Assembly: GCA_023091735.1 (NCBI GenBank)
Contig: JALKBU010000315.1
Coordinates: 1-48,899, forward strand
From: Trichomonas tenax
Taxonomy: Eukaryota; Parabasalia; Trichomonadida; Trichomonadidae
Direction: 5' to 3'
DNA length: 48,899 nt
Below the pieces are notes generated by a model. It was not told the DNA's origin and ran no database searches. It was given only the letters and a program-made list of their open reading frames with translations. The translations under genes and the position numbers were made by a program. The stretch's first letter is position 1. Each line of letters opens with the position of its first letter. Below are positions 29,411-38,234 of the stretch, in pieces.

Positions 29411-30304
29411 TTAAGAAGAGGTATTCTTGTTGAATGAAGAAACAGATTCATCATTTATTGGACTGTTTAGTGATAATGAAGCATTCTCTGAAGTTGCTGT
29501 TGAGTCACAAAAACATGAATGCAATTTAAATGTTTTCCCTTCTTCAAGACAATTAAACAAATGATCTTCGGTGTTTCCTTTGATGCAACAGTATGAAAAT
29601 AACACATCACCATTTCCATATATAATGCCTTCGGAAAATGCATTTGTTCTTGCATTTTCGATAATATTCGATGAAGAAATTGTTGTCATGACTGATCCAA
29701 ATAATAGAATCGAAAGAGATGTTTGCGAATTGTAAGGAATTTGATAGCTGCCCGTGTGGAACCATGATCATGGAGATAGCCTCAGCTTTATTATTTGTAA
29801 TGTTAATATTAGAAGACTGCGCAGGGCCCTGATCAATATGAAATACACTCCACACTTTTTCTGGTGAAGTACCACAATGAATTACGATTGATGAATTAAA
29901 ATATAGTATCGTTTCTTCAACATCCGGAACATTGACGTGAAGTGCTAGATCACTATATATGCCTTTCGCTGAGTTATAGAAGCATGTCCTGACTTGAACA
30001 AAATGACCTTCACTATTAAAATAGAGAGAACCACCATTGCGGTAACTTCTGCTAGAAGAACAGTCTGATGTATATTCTAAGAGAATGATATCTTCTGATG
30101 TAGATGCAACGCGAGCAGCTGTCAGCTTTGCAAATCGACAAAACCAAATCCAAAAACTACTGGAAGTTGCAGTGGAAGCTGATGCTTCATGATATGGCTT
30201 ATAATCGAAGTATGAAGCCCAATCATGAAGGATATGAAATTTGATTTAGAAAAAAGGCACAAAAAATGAAATATACTGAAGGGTACCAATACTAATTTAT
30301 TCAT
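29411..30304 (-). pseudogene. Beta-helix-like secreted/surface protein gene with two compensating frameshifts
   Basis: The frame from ATG at 30304 gives a hydrophobic leader (MNKLVLVPFSIFHFLCLFSK, a likely signal peptide). Around 30235 the coding sense moves to another frame, open for about 540 bases, and near 29690 returns to the original frame to TAA at 29411. Joined in this order it would be about 297 residues. The middle part contains RNGGSLYFNSEGHFVQVRTC, the GG-[aromatic]-F / F-x-N-S pattern of Pmp-like parallel beta-helix repeats common on trichomonad surfaces, plus N-glycosylation sites. No membrane anchor is seen. Two indels that cancel out could be real decay or assembly error; raw reads would settle this. 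Confidence 0.6.
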
Positions 30305-30739
30305 CTAAAAATAGCCTATACATTTTAGATGCCAGTATGTTGAAATAATGTTAATGTTTCTTTCCATTAATTATCATTCAACAATATTTACTACTAGGTT
30401 AAATCCTGCTTTTTTGTCACGTAAATATAAATTTTGACATTATTTGATATTTTGTCAAGTAAACAACATATTTTGTCATGTAAATCATCACTTTGATAGA
30501 AATATTTGCTTTTTTGCCATGTAAAAAATTTATCTTCCGGAACCGATAGCTAAAACACTAAGAGACTGTGATATTATTCAAATGTAAATTTATGGGTAGT
30601 TCACAAAATTTTAATGTCGCACGTAAGCTAAGAAGTATAAAAACAACCCGAATCGAATGAAAAATTAAATTGGTGAGAATTAAGTGAAAGACGATTATTT
30701 TGATAGAACTTCTCAAAACTTTTCCTCTACAGAATCACG
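30305..30739. promoter_or_regulatory. Divergent intergenic region with four copies of the recurrent element
   Basis: Four same-strand copies lie at about 30412-30425 (TTTTGTCACGTAAA), 30451-30464 (TTTTGTCAAGTAAA), 30471-30484 (TTTTGTCATGTAAA) and 30512-30525 (TTTTGCCATGTAAA). They differ only at one or two positions, with spacings of about 20-40 bases. They lie about 215-330 bases before the plus-strand helical-repeat gene and about 110-220 bases before the minus-strand surface gene. The region also has TTTTGACATTA (30432). This is the clearest cluster in the window. Confidence 0.6.
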
Positions 30740-31981
30740 ATGAAGTCAGTTCAAATTGGGCTCCATTGTGATGATATTGAAGTTAGCATATCCCACAACG
30801 TCCGCCTTTCTTATGATTGCGTCGCCAACATGTGGGAGAATCTCCTCAACGGACACGCTGACGTTTTCACGACACTCATAATGCTAATCCACTTCCTCTC
30901 CGACGCGAGTGTGGGGGAACTTCAGTCTTTCTGCAAGAGATTCTCTTTGGCTGAACTTTGGCCAATCTTTCGACACTCAGACAACGTAAACCTCCAGAAA
31001 TTGTCACTCATCGGACTCACAATTGCAGTCCAGTACAAGCATCCGGACTTAAATGTACTCAGAACGCCACAAAATTTGGATCGATTGATGAATATCTTGA
31101 ACAATCCCGATGAAGATATATGCAACGAGGGTATGAATCTGCTGACGAACATCTGTGAAGATAATGAACAGATTATTCACTATTTTTTGGAGAAAGGCAT
31201 TTTGAAAAAGCTCAAAAACATCGATTGCTTTCTATATTTCGGTTCATTCCTTGCCACACTCACTCAGTATGAGGTGCCATCATACGAAGAAGTCATTCAA
31301 CTCGCAATTCCTTGTATCGCCAGCAAATATTCAAACAATGTGATGACATTTTTCAAAATTACCAACCAGATGGCAGATATTTTCGAAGGTGATGCAACAA
31401 TAATGAATAACCTCCTCGAAATTTGCAATGCGAATTTAGAAAATTTGAACTCGCAAGCAGATGACTTCGTTGTAATAGAAATCACAGCATTTTTGGTGAG
31501 ATTTGAACATATTCCGCAGGAATATTGTACAATGTGCTTAACACTCATCTCAAACTCATTTTTGCCAGACGCGACAGGAAGATTCAACATTATTCATGAA
31601 TGCCTTGAGCTCCTCAACCATTTTGCTGCTGACTGGGCATCGGCATCTGTCGAAGTTACAACATTCATCGTTCAGATCTATAAGACTCAGAACTTCCAGA
31701 ACCAAAAATTGATCGCTTTGAATGTTTGCAATTATTTTGCTCAAGTTGAGGAATATTTAAATGACATTGTTCGAATTCTTGTTGCTTTCATGGATGAACC
31801 TGAGGTTGGAACAAAATGTATTGAGAAACTTGCAATAATTTTCCCGATATATCAAAACTTTGATATTTTCAAAGAATTAATAGATGATATTGTCGACAAA
31901 TGCTTAGAAACTATGACAACAGATGACACACCTCTTGTTACTGCATCTGAACAATTATATCGACTAATTCAAAGTTATTAA
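30740..31981 (+). CDS. Armadillo/HEAT-like helical-repeat protein
   Basis: A 413-residue, almost entirely alpha-helical protein with repeated amphipathic helix pairs, for example LSLIGLTIAVQYKHPDLNVL and EDICNEGMNLLTNICEDNEQ, the latter matching the ARM helix style (D..v...a...L.nia.dn). No N-terminal importin-beta-binding motif is present, so it is not a typical importin-alpha. Trichomonads have many divergent proteins of this type, presumably scaffolds; a specific role cannot be read. The start is supported by AATCACGATG (TCA four bases upstream) and by the gene-like composition beginning there. The stop is TAAAT. Its promoter carries four copies of the recurrent element. Confidence 0.75.
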   Translation: MKSVQIGLHCDDIEVSISHNVRLSYDCVANMWENLLNGHADVFTTLIMLIHFLSDASVGELQSFCKRFSLAELWPIFRHSDNVNLQKLSLIGLTIAVQYKHPDLNVLRTPQNLDRLMNILNNPDEDICNEGMNLLTNICEDNEQIIHYFLEKGILKKLKNIDCFLYFGSFLATLTQYEVPSYEEVIQLAIPCIASKYSNNVMTFFKITNQMADIFEGDATIMNNLLEICNANLENLNSQADDFVVIEITAFLVRFEHIPQEYCTMCLTLISNSFLPDATGRFNIIHECLELLNHFAADWASASVEVTTFIVQIYKTQNFQNQKLIALNVCNYFAQVEEYLNDIVRILVAFMDEPEVGTKCIEKLAIIFPIYQNFDIFKELIDDIVDKCLETMTTDDTPLVTASEQLYRLIQSY

Positions 31982-32311
31982 ATATTGTTATTTGCTTTGT
32001 TTGTAAAAATTGATTGTATTGAAAAATATCACTAATTTCATAGTATTCAGCTCTGAGCGACTATTTCGAAATTTCGCATAATTATTAGAGCTTTGGGATG
32101 GACACATAGAAAGAGACCATGAAGCACAGATATAAAACAAATAAAAAAGATGTTTAATTCAAACAAAAATATAAGATTATAATCAAAAATCATAATTTGT
32201 AAAATTAGATCATAAAGTATAATAATTCATCATCCATTACTTGAAAGAATGTTACAGTAAAACAGTAATTATCTGAAAGATAATTAATCATGAAATTTCC
32301 TTTTGCAAAAA
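31982..32311. other. Convergent spacer
   Basis: Separates the 3' ends of two convergent genes. AT-rich, with no gene or repeat seen. Confidence 0.5.
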
Positions 32312-33376
32312 TTAGAAATGAAGGTACCAAAGCTCAACAGCGATGATGTTAAATGCTTCACCAGCACCTAAATGAGGTGAGTTGAAAGTTTCGCAATCTT
32401 GAGAAAAGCAATTCATGAAATTATCATTGATATATAGTGCACTGCCGTTATCGAACGAGTTATGTGTACGTCCGCCAACGATTATATCTCTTCTTGAAGA
32501 AGAAACAAAAAAATCATTTCTTTGCGACCATCTGAACCCAGCAAAGTAAGGATTGAAGTGGAAAACGAATGTTTCTCCTGTTCCGTAGTATCTACCACGG
32601 AGCTGAATTCCTTCAGGAAGAAAAACACCAACTCTTGATCCATCATCACCAAGAATGATAAGAAGTAAAGGAAGCTTCTTTTCTGCTTTCTGATAGAACG
32701 TTGACAAAGCAATTCCATCTTCTCTCGCTGAATATATCAAATTCCACGGTAAAAATCTAAATCTTCTTGGAAGAAACAGCCTAATGTGGTCAATTTCAGG
32801 CATTGAGACAATTGTGGACTCTCCTGTCATTGTGAACTTACTCTTCTTGATTTGCGCTTGATTTGAAGCATGCGATTCATTATCAAAAGAATTTGCGCGA
32901 ATTCTCAGTTTATTGTGGATGTTTTTTATCGATTGGCTCATGTGAAGACCAGACTTCAATTTCATGATGATATCGTTGACTTCTTCTTTAAATGGCTCAA
33001 TCAAGTAGCGAATTGTAATGAAATTGATAATATCAACAGAACTTTGGTTGAAAACATCCTGGAGATAAGTAATGCTCAGAACAGCCGGGAAATTTGGATC
33101 GAGTGGAGAATTCGATCCGTGAGGCATTTGATATTCTTTGATTTCCACATTCAAAACACCTACGAGGCTGATAATAGTTTCCTTGGGGTACCTAAAATCG
33201 GTCGAGTCGAGTACTATATACAGTTCACTTCCTAAATAATAAATCGATGAAGGAATTTCTGCGCCATTTCCGTCAAAATCTACAACACCGTATATCTTGT
33301 TGACCTCGACATTGACGCGCATCATTTCTTTGAGACTTGAAGGACGAAGAGAAGAAACAGCAGAAATCAACGACAT
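32312..33376 (-). CDS. TLDc-domain protein
   Basis: About 354 residues. The C-terminal 160 residues are a TLDc domain: RRFRFLPWNLIYSAREDG, then SRVGVFLPEG, YYGTGETFVFHF, the Phe/Trp-rich segment before the strand FFVSSSRRDIIVGG, and the closing GSALYINDNF...E(A)FNIIAVELWYL, which match the domain's GxxFGafl / GtGesFlF / aLylD / f.i..lEvW order. TLDc proteins (OXR1, NCOA7, TBC1D24) are linked to oxidative stress and V-ATPase regulation. The N-terminal 190 residues are beta-rich at first (DFDGNGAEIP...) then helical and are not recognised. The ATG at 33376 (MSLISAV) is preferred over 33403, since TCACTTCAAAA sits directly upstream. A recurrent element lies at 33636-33647. Confidence 0.85.
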   Translation of the reverse strand: MSLISAVSSLRPSSLKEMMRVNVEVNKIYGVVDFDGNGAEIPSSIYYLGSELYIVLDSTDFRYPKETIISLVGVLNVEIKEYQMPHGSNSPLDPNFPAVLSITYLQDVFNQSSVDIINFITIRYLIEPFKEEVNDIIMKLKSGLHMSQSIKNIHNKLRIRANSFDNESHASNQAQIKKSKFTMTGESTIVSMPEIDHIRLFLPRRFRFLPWNLIYSAREDGIALSTFYQKAEKKLPLLLIILGDDGSRVGVFLPEGIQLRGRYYGTGETFVFHFNPYFAGFRWSQRNDFFVSSSRRDIIVGGRTHNSFDNGSALYINDNFMNCFSQDCETFNSPHLGAGEAFNIIAVELWYLHF

Positions 33377-33403
33377 TTTTGAAGTGATGATAAAAAGTGA
33401 CAT

Positions 33404-34292
33404 CTAATGTTTGATTTCTTTTCCTTGTATGATTTTGGATGTATGACGACAATTAAAGTTTTCACAAATTTTGAATGTCTTCAAAATTTACGATTCAGCA
33501 TCAGATAGTATTTAATATTTTATAGTATAAATTTTCTGTCATAACCGTATTTTCCATTCAAAAAATTCTAAAGATAAAATCATGATTTTATTTCATGCAA
33601 TATGGAGAGTATTTATGTAACGAAAACAAAGTCTTCTGACACGTAAAGCGTCATTTTATTCGGTGTAAAACATTGAACAAATAAATTAATGCTATTTTGC
33701 GTTCTCCTTTAAGTGCCATCAATCTCCATATCTCTAGAGACTGTGCTCTTGTTGTTCGCGCATTCTGCATGAAATTTTTGGTGGATTAAAAAATTACTCT
33801 CTTTTGGAGCCATTTCATGGATAGATAGCATAAATAGCATTTTTAATATAATATTATGAACAACGGTGAGCAATTATCACACATCAGATATCGAGCGAAA
33901 ATAAAGTGTGAACAACTATAATTCGATGGTACGTTCAGAATATCTAATACAATGCAAGCCTTTGAAACTAGAAAATACACCCAAATTCGTAACCATTTTG
34001 TTTTTGATATTGTTTGTTGGTTTTCAAGTTAAAATCACTTGTATGAAAAGATATCGGATGTAGTTAATAAGTGGTTGGAGATATTATGAGCCAAGACTTA
34101 ATTTTGAATTGCAAAAATATATCATCCGAGTGAGTAAGAGTAGATTAAATAGAAGATTTGAGAGATAACTAGGAGCAAAAATTCATAACAATTTTGTTGT
34201 GTTTGAAACTAATTATTAATTTCATTGAAAATAGAGCAGAAAGAACCGAAGGTTATTATTAACTCATATAGCTCAATACGAGCAAGTCACGT
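33404..34292. other. Spacer with one recurrent element
   Basis: No gene seen. CTGACACGTAAAGCGTCATTTT at about 33636-33657 contains GACACGTAAA and sits about 260 bases before the TLDc gene. The rest is AT-rich, with short non-coding frames. Confidence 0.45.
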
Positions 34293-35387
34293 CTAAGCAA
34301 TATCTTCATATTTTTCAATTTGTTCATTAACAAGTCTGAGTTCTTCTTCAGTTAGAGGCGGTTCATCAGAAACAGATTCTTCGAAGTCAAAGCTCTCTCC
34401 AAACTCATCTTTGAAGAGATTTTCAACTTTAGATGGAATATCAGTGACTTCTTGTTTCTGGGCTTGATTACCATCTTCATAGTCATAGGATGAATAGTAA
34501 TAATCTTCCTCTTCTTGAACCGGCTGTGCTTTTTGCTTTGCTTCATTAATTTTTTGACGAATAATTAATAAATCTTCAACATTTTCGAGAATTGATTGTG
34601 AAGCACGTTCTTGATCGATTTCATAGCCATAAGAAGCAAGAATTAATTGAAGTTTCTCTCTAAACGTAACACTTGTGTTATTTGCAATTAAATCATTGAA
34701 ATTCTTGCTTGATGATTTAACCATGATATTAACATCATGAAGGGCTTCTGTTTTGACAGGTATTTTCTTGACTTCATTGTTTAAATATTCTTCTGCTTGT
34801 TCGAGTGTTTTCAGGAAAACTTTCTGCTCCATAAGTATATATTCCTGGAGTACTTTCTCTGTATCATAGTCTTCAACTTCTTCCTCTTCAATTTCCAAAT
34901 CAATCTCATTAAAAGAGTTAAAATCTTGTAATTGAGATTCTTCAGGAGGAGGAAGAAACTTTTCTTTAAGTTCAGCAAATCTTTCATCTGATGGACATGG
35001 ATATTCTGCAATCCATCCGGCATTGATTAATTTTCTTGCAATTTCTGGATATGAATTTGCCTGGGATCTGAGTTTCTCTGATATATAAACCCCATTTATT
35101 AATGTAAGAGAGTCACCAAACAATATTAATAATGAAATTCGAAAATTTTTCATTTTAGAAAGCGATGTTTCTTTAATTGAGACAGAGTAACATTTTCTGA
35201 TAGAGCTAAATCCTTTAAGTGAATTGATTTGCGAGTAATCGGCAATGAATTTTTGAAGATTTGGATGAAAATCAAAACCATCCAAATCCTTGATGTTAGA
35301 AAAAGATATGTCAAGAATTTTTGAGGACTGTGGAACTTTCAGAGCTGTGATTTGGTCAACTTCAATGTCAGCTGACTCAAAGCTCAT
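34293..35387 (-). CDS. Leucine-rich-repeat protein of trichomonad type
   Basis: A 364-residue protein. Residues 20-90 hold short leucine-rich repeats (KILDISFSNIKDLDGFDFHP, NLQKFIADYSQINSLKGF), followed by the conserved-looking segment RISLLILFGDSLTLINGVYIS and a helix pair ending in GWIAEYPCP. This arrangement is familiar from LRR proteins of trichomonads, although I cannot give the function. The rest is acidic and helical, with DYDTEK and YYYSSYDYED patches, and suits a protein-protein interaction scaffold. The ATG follows TTTCATGAGC, where TCA directly abuts the start. A GACACGTAA copy lies about 95 bases upstream. Confidence 0.75.
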   Translation of the reverse strand: MSFESADIEVDQITALKVPQSSKILDISFSNIKDLDGFDFHPNLQKFIADYSQINSLKGFSSIRKCYSVSIKETSLSKMKNFRISLLILFGDSLTLINGVYISEKLRSQANSYPEIARKLINAGWIAEYPCPSDERFAELKEKFLPPPEESQLQDFNSFNEIDLEIEEEEVEDYDTEKVLQEYILMEQKVFLKTLEQAEEYLNNEVKKIPVKTEALHDVNIMVKSSSKNFNDLIANNTSVTFREKLQLILASYGYEIDQERASQSILENVEDLLIIRQKINEAKQKAQPVQEEEDYYYSSYDYEDGNQAQKQEVTDIPSKVENLFKDEFGESFDFEESVSDEPPLTEEELRLVNEQIEKYEDIA

Positions 35388-36022
35388 GAAATAATATTTT
35401 GAATTTTTTTATATTGGTGGTAAATTTTCAACATTCCGCTTTCATTCTCTCCATTATAAAGATATTTTTGAATAATTAATAGACACGTAACTATTTGATT
35501 TAGGATGTACAATATGTTTAAAAGCTTTGAAATGCAATTATTAAAATAGAATTTAGATTTCGAATTACCACAGTACTTCATTTTGACAAATTGATGTTTG
35601 TATAGTGTAGCTTCGATACAATACAACGATAGCATTAAGCATTGAAAATGGCATGTTTAATCGATAAGATAATAATGCCATGAATATTTAGTATGTTTTC
35701 TTATATAAATCCATCTAAAAGAAGATAAAACTTGGATCTGTAATATTAAAATGTGCTAATTTCAGTTATTTGGAGGAAATTACGCAAATGCCAGCACCAT
35801 GTCAAAACTCTCTATTTTACACGACAAAATTTTGAAGTTCCTTCACAAAAGTAGTGGAATTTCGCCACATAAAAACTGTACGCGACAAAAAGTCAAAAAA
35901 ATAGTCAAAAACAATAATTTTACACGACAAATCAATTGATAATTTCGCCAACTGTTTACGTTACATGTCATTATTAGCCGTGAAACCAAAAATTCTTAGT
36001 GTCTTCCCCTAAATAATCAAAA
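35388..36022. promoter_or_regulatory. Divergent promoter region of LRR and NAK-kinase genes, clustered recurrent elements
   Basis: Near the LRR gene is GACACGTAA (about 35482-35490). Near the kinase are TTTACACGACAAAAT (35817-35831), TGTACGCGACAAAAA (35878-35892), TTTACACGACAAAT (35919-35932) and the weaker TTCGCCACATAAAA (about 35861) and TTACATGTCA (about 35961-35970). Those near the kinase mostly read on the minus strand (ATTTTGTCGTGTAAA), so orientation seems free. They lie about 50-205 bases before the kinase ATG. AATCAAAAATG supplies the initiator-like TCA. Confidence 0.5.
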
Positions 36023-38191
36023 ATGCTTCAATGCGTGGAATATTCGATTGAGCAGCTTGTTCAGCCCACTCTCGGTGTGCCGCAGCAAGTAACTATCGGC
36101 GGTATCACTGTTACAATCAAGAATAAGTTCGCAGAGGGCGGATTTGCGACACTTTACAGCTGTTGTGATGCAGCTAACGTGAAATACGCGCTTAAATACG
36201 TCTATTCCAGCAACTACGACGCGTTTCAGGCCGTAATACAGGAATTCAACTTCCAAAAGCAATTATCAGGGAATCCACAGATTGTCAGAGTTTACGGAAT
36301 GCTCGCTAATCAGACAGAGTTGAAGTCACTCATCTTGATGGAGTACTGCGAGCACACGCTCGTTGATTTACTCAACAAAAACTTTAAGAAGGCACTGCCG
36401 AATCAAACCATCCTCGAAGTCTTCATTCCAGTGTGTGAGGCCTTGAAATGCATGCATTCACAGCCTAAGCCACTCATCCATAGAGATGTTAAGGTCGAAA
36501 ACGTGCTACAGAAGGATGGCAAATGGAAATTATGCGACTTCGGATCGACTACAGACAAGCCACTGTTTGGGAGTGAATTCAACGATAACACGAAGCTCCT
36601 CATCGAGAAATACACGACGCCTATCTACAGGGCACCTGAGGCGATAGATTTCTTCCGTAGACAGGATATAAACACGAAATACGACATATGGTCGCTTGGA
36701 TGTCTCCTGTATAAGCTCTGCACATATAAGGACGCGTTCAATGCCAATGAGGCACTTGGCATTTTAAATGCCAAAGTCAACTATCCAGCTGATCCTGCTG
36801 TAGACATCAACATGAAGATCCTCATAAAGTACATCCTGAATCCGGACCCAGAAAACAGACCAAACATCGACGAAGTTTTAGGGAAAACTTACGATTTGTT
36901 CCCAGGAATGGTCGATGAAAAGTACAAAATGAAGATGAAGAAAGCGCCTTCTTTTGATCCTTTTGCACAGATGAATCACATCAAGAACAAACAGAAATTT
37001 ACAGTCTCTGCTTCTTCGTCTGAACACAACATCGAAGAACTCAATTTCGATGACGACGATGATGATGAAGAAGACGTCAACAACAAACCACAGACAAAAA
37101 GATCGGAAGATCCATCGGCAAACAAACATAAGAAGCACTCTGATAAACACTCAGACGGTGGTGAAAAGCATCATCACCACCACAAATCAGACAAACGGAA
37201 ATCAGATAAGCACTCTAAGCATGCAGAAAAGCGTGCAAGGGCTGCATCAAATGATCCATTCATTAATTCCGTGAACAATTCAACTTCATATTTTGCCAAT
37301 GACCCATTCGCTGCAGGCCAAGTTGATCCATTCTCTCAGAAGAAGCAGAACACATCATTCCTACAGAATCCACCACAATCAGACCCTTTCTCTCAACAGC
37401 CTCAAGCAGACCCATTCGCACAGCAATCGCAGGCTGATCCATTCTCTCAAAATTCATCTGATCCATTTTCACAGAGCTCTAATGATCCATTTGAAATCAA
37501 GCCACATGATCCGTTCTCTCAGCAGTCAAGTGATCCGTTTGCTGTTCCTCAAGGAACAAAGTTTGATCCATTTAACACAGGAGGAAGTGATCCTTTCAGC
37601 ACAGCCTATCAAGCAGATCTATTTGCTGCTGCTAACTCAGAGATGTGCGATGAATTGATACAACATATTGATTCTAATCTCCTCGAAACAGATCAGGCTG
37701 AGCTCGAAAGGCAGTTATTGAATCAGTCTGAGTTCGACATGACATCATCTGTTACATATTTATACAATCAACAGCCAAATGCCACTGTCCTGTTCTTGTT
37801 CAGTATCCTCCCAAGAACAGGCAGACATGCAAAATCGGTCTTCATGGGTTTGGATCCTTCCCGTGTCGATAGCACCGTTGCTGATGTTCTCACTATGCTT
37901 CAGGGCGTCTTTGAGGAGGTTCCTGGACTTAGAGGTGACTTCACAATGGAAATATCAGATGCCAAGTGGGCTCAGCCTCTTCTCACTCTTGTTGACGCAG
38001 TTTGCGTTGTCATCAACGAGAGATTGATTGATGAGCTCGCGATAATTATAGTCAGTGCATATAATGGCGCATTGAGAATATATAGAGCGACAGAAAACGA
38101 AAATATTAAGATGCGTCTTGGAATGTCTGCCGAATTTATACATGCTTCGTTAGAGAAACTCGGCTCCCATCTAACTATCGAATTACCATAA
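36023..38191 (+). CDS. NAK-family (AAK1/GAK/Ark1-like) Ser/Thr kinase with DPF-rich tail
   Basis: A 722-residue protein. The kinase domain spans about residues 28-292: glycine loop AEGGFATLY, catalytic Lys58 (YALKYV), HRDVKVEN (153-160), DFG (172-174) and APE (204-206). GGFATLY and the short N-terminal flank are typical of the Numb-associated kinase group, which phosphorylates the clathrin adaptor AP-2. Residues 311-526 contain 13 DPF motifs, ligands of the AP-2 alpha-appendage, interrupted by a Lys/His/Asp-rich region with five His in a row (383-387). Residues 540-722 form a helical/beta domain I do not recognise. The catalytic residues are intact, so the kinase should be active. A role in clathrin endocytosis is well supported by the combination, though the substrate is inferred. 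Confidence 0.93.
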   Translation: MLQCVEYSIEQLVQPTLGVPQQVTIGGITVTIKNKFAEGGFATLYSCCDAANVKYALKYVYSSNYDAFQAVIQEFNFQKQLSGNPQIVRVYGMLANQTELKSLILMEYCEHTLVDLLNKNFKKALPNQTILEVFIPVCEALKCMHSQPKPLIHRDVKVENVLQKDGKWKLCDFGSTTDKPLFGSEFNDNTKLLIEKYTTPIYRAPEAIDFFRRQDINTKYDIWSLGCLLYKLCTYKDAFNANEALGILNAKVNYPADPAVDINMKILIKYILNPDPENRPNIDEVLGKTYDLFPGMVDEKYKMKMKKAPSFDPFAQMNHIKNKQKFTVSASSSEHNIEELNFDDDDDDEEDVNNKPQTKRSEDPSANKHKKHSDKHSDGGEKHHHHHKSDKRKSDKHSKHAEKRARAASNDPFINSVNNSTSYFANDPFAAGQVDPFSQKKQNTSFLQNPPQSDPFSQQPQADPFAQQSQADPFSQNSSDPFSQSSNDPFEIKPHDPFSQQSSDPFAVPQGTKFDPFNTGGSDPFSTAYQADLFAAANSEMCDELIQHIDSNLLETDQAELERQLLNQSEFDMTSSVTYLYNQQPNATVLFLFSILPRTGRHAKSVFMGLDPSRVDSTVADVLTMLQGVFEEVPGLRGDFTMEISDAKWAQPLLTLVDAVCVVINERLIDELAIIIVSAYNGALRIYRATENENIKMRLGMSAEFIHASLEKLGSHLTIELP

Positions 38192-38234
38192 ATTTATATA
38201 CCTTTATGTTCGAAATAAATAATTTAAATTGACT

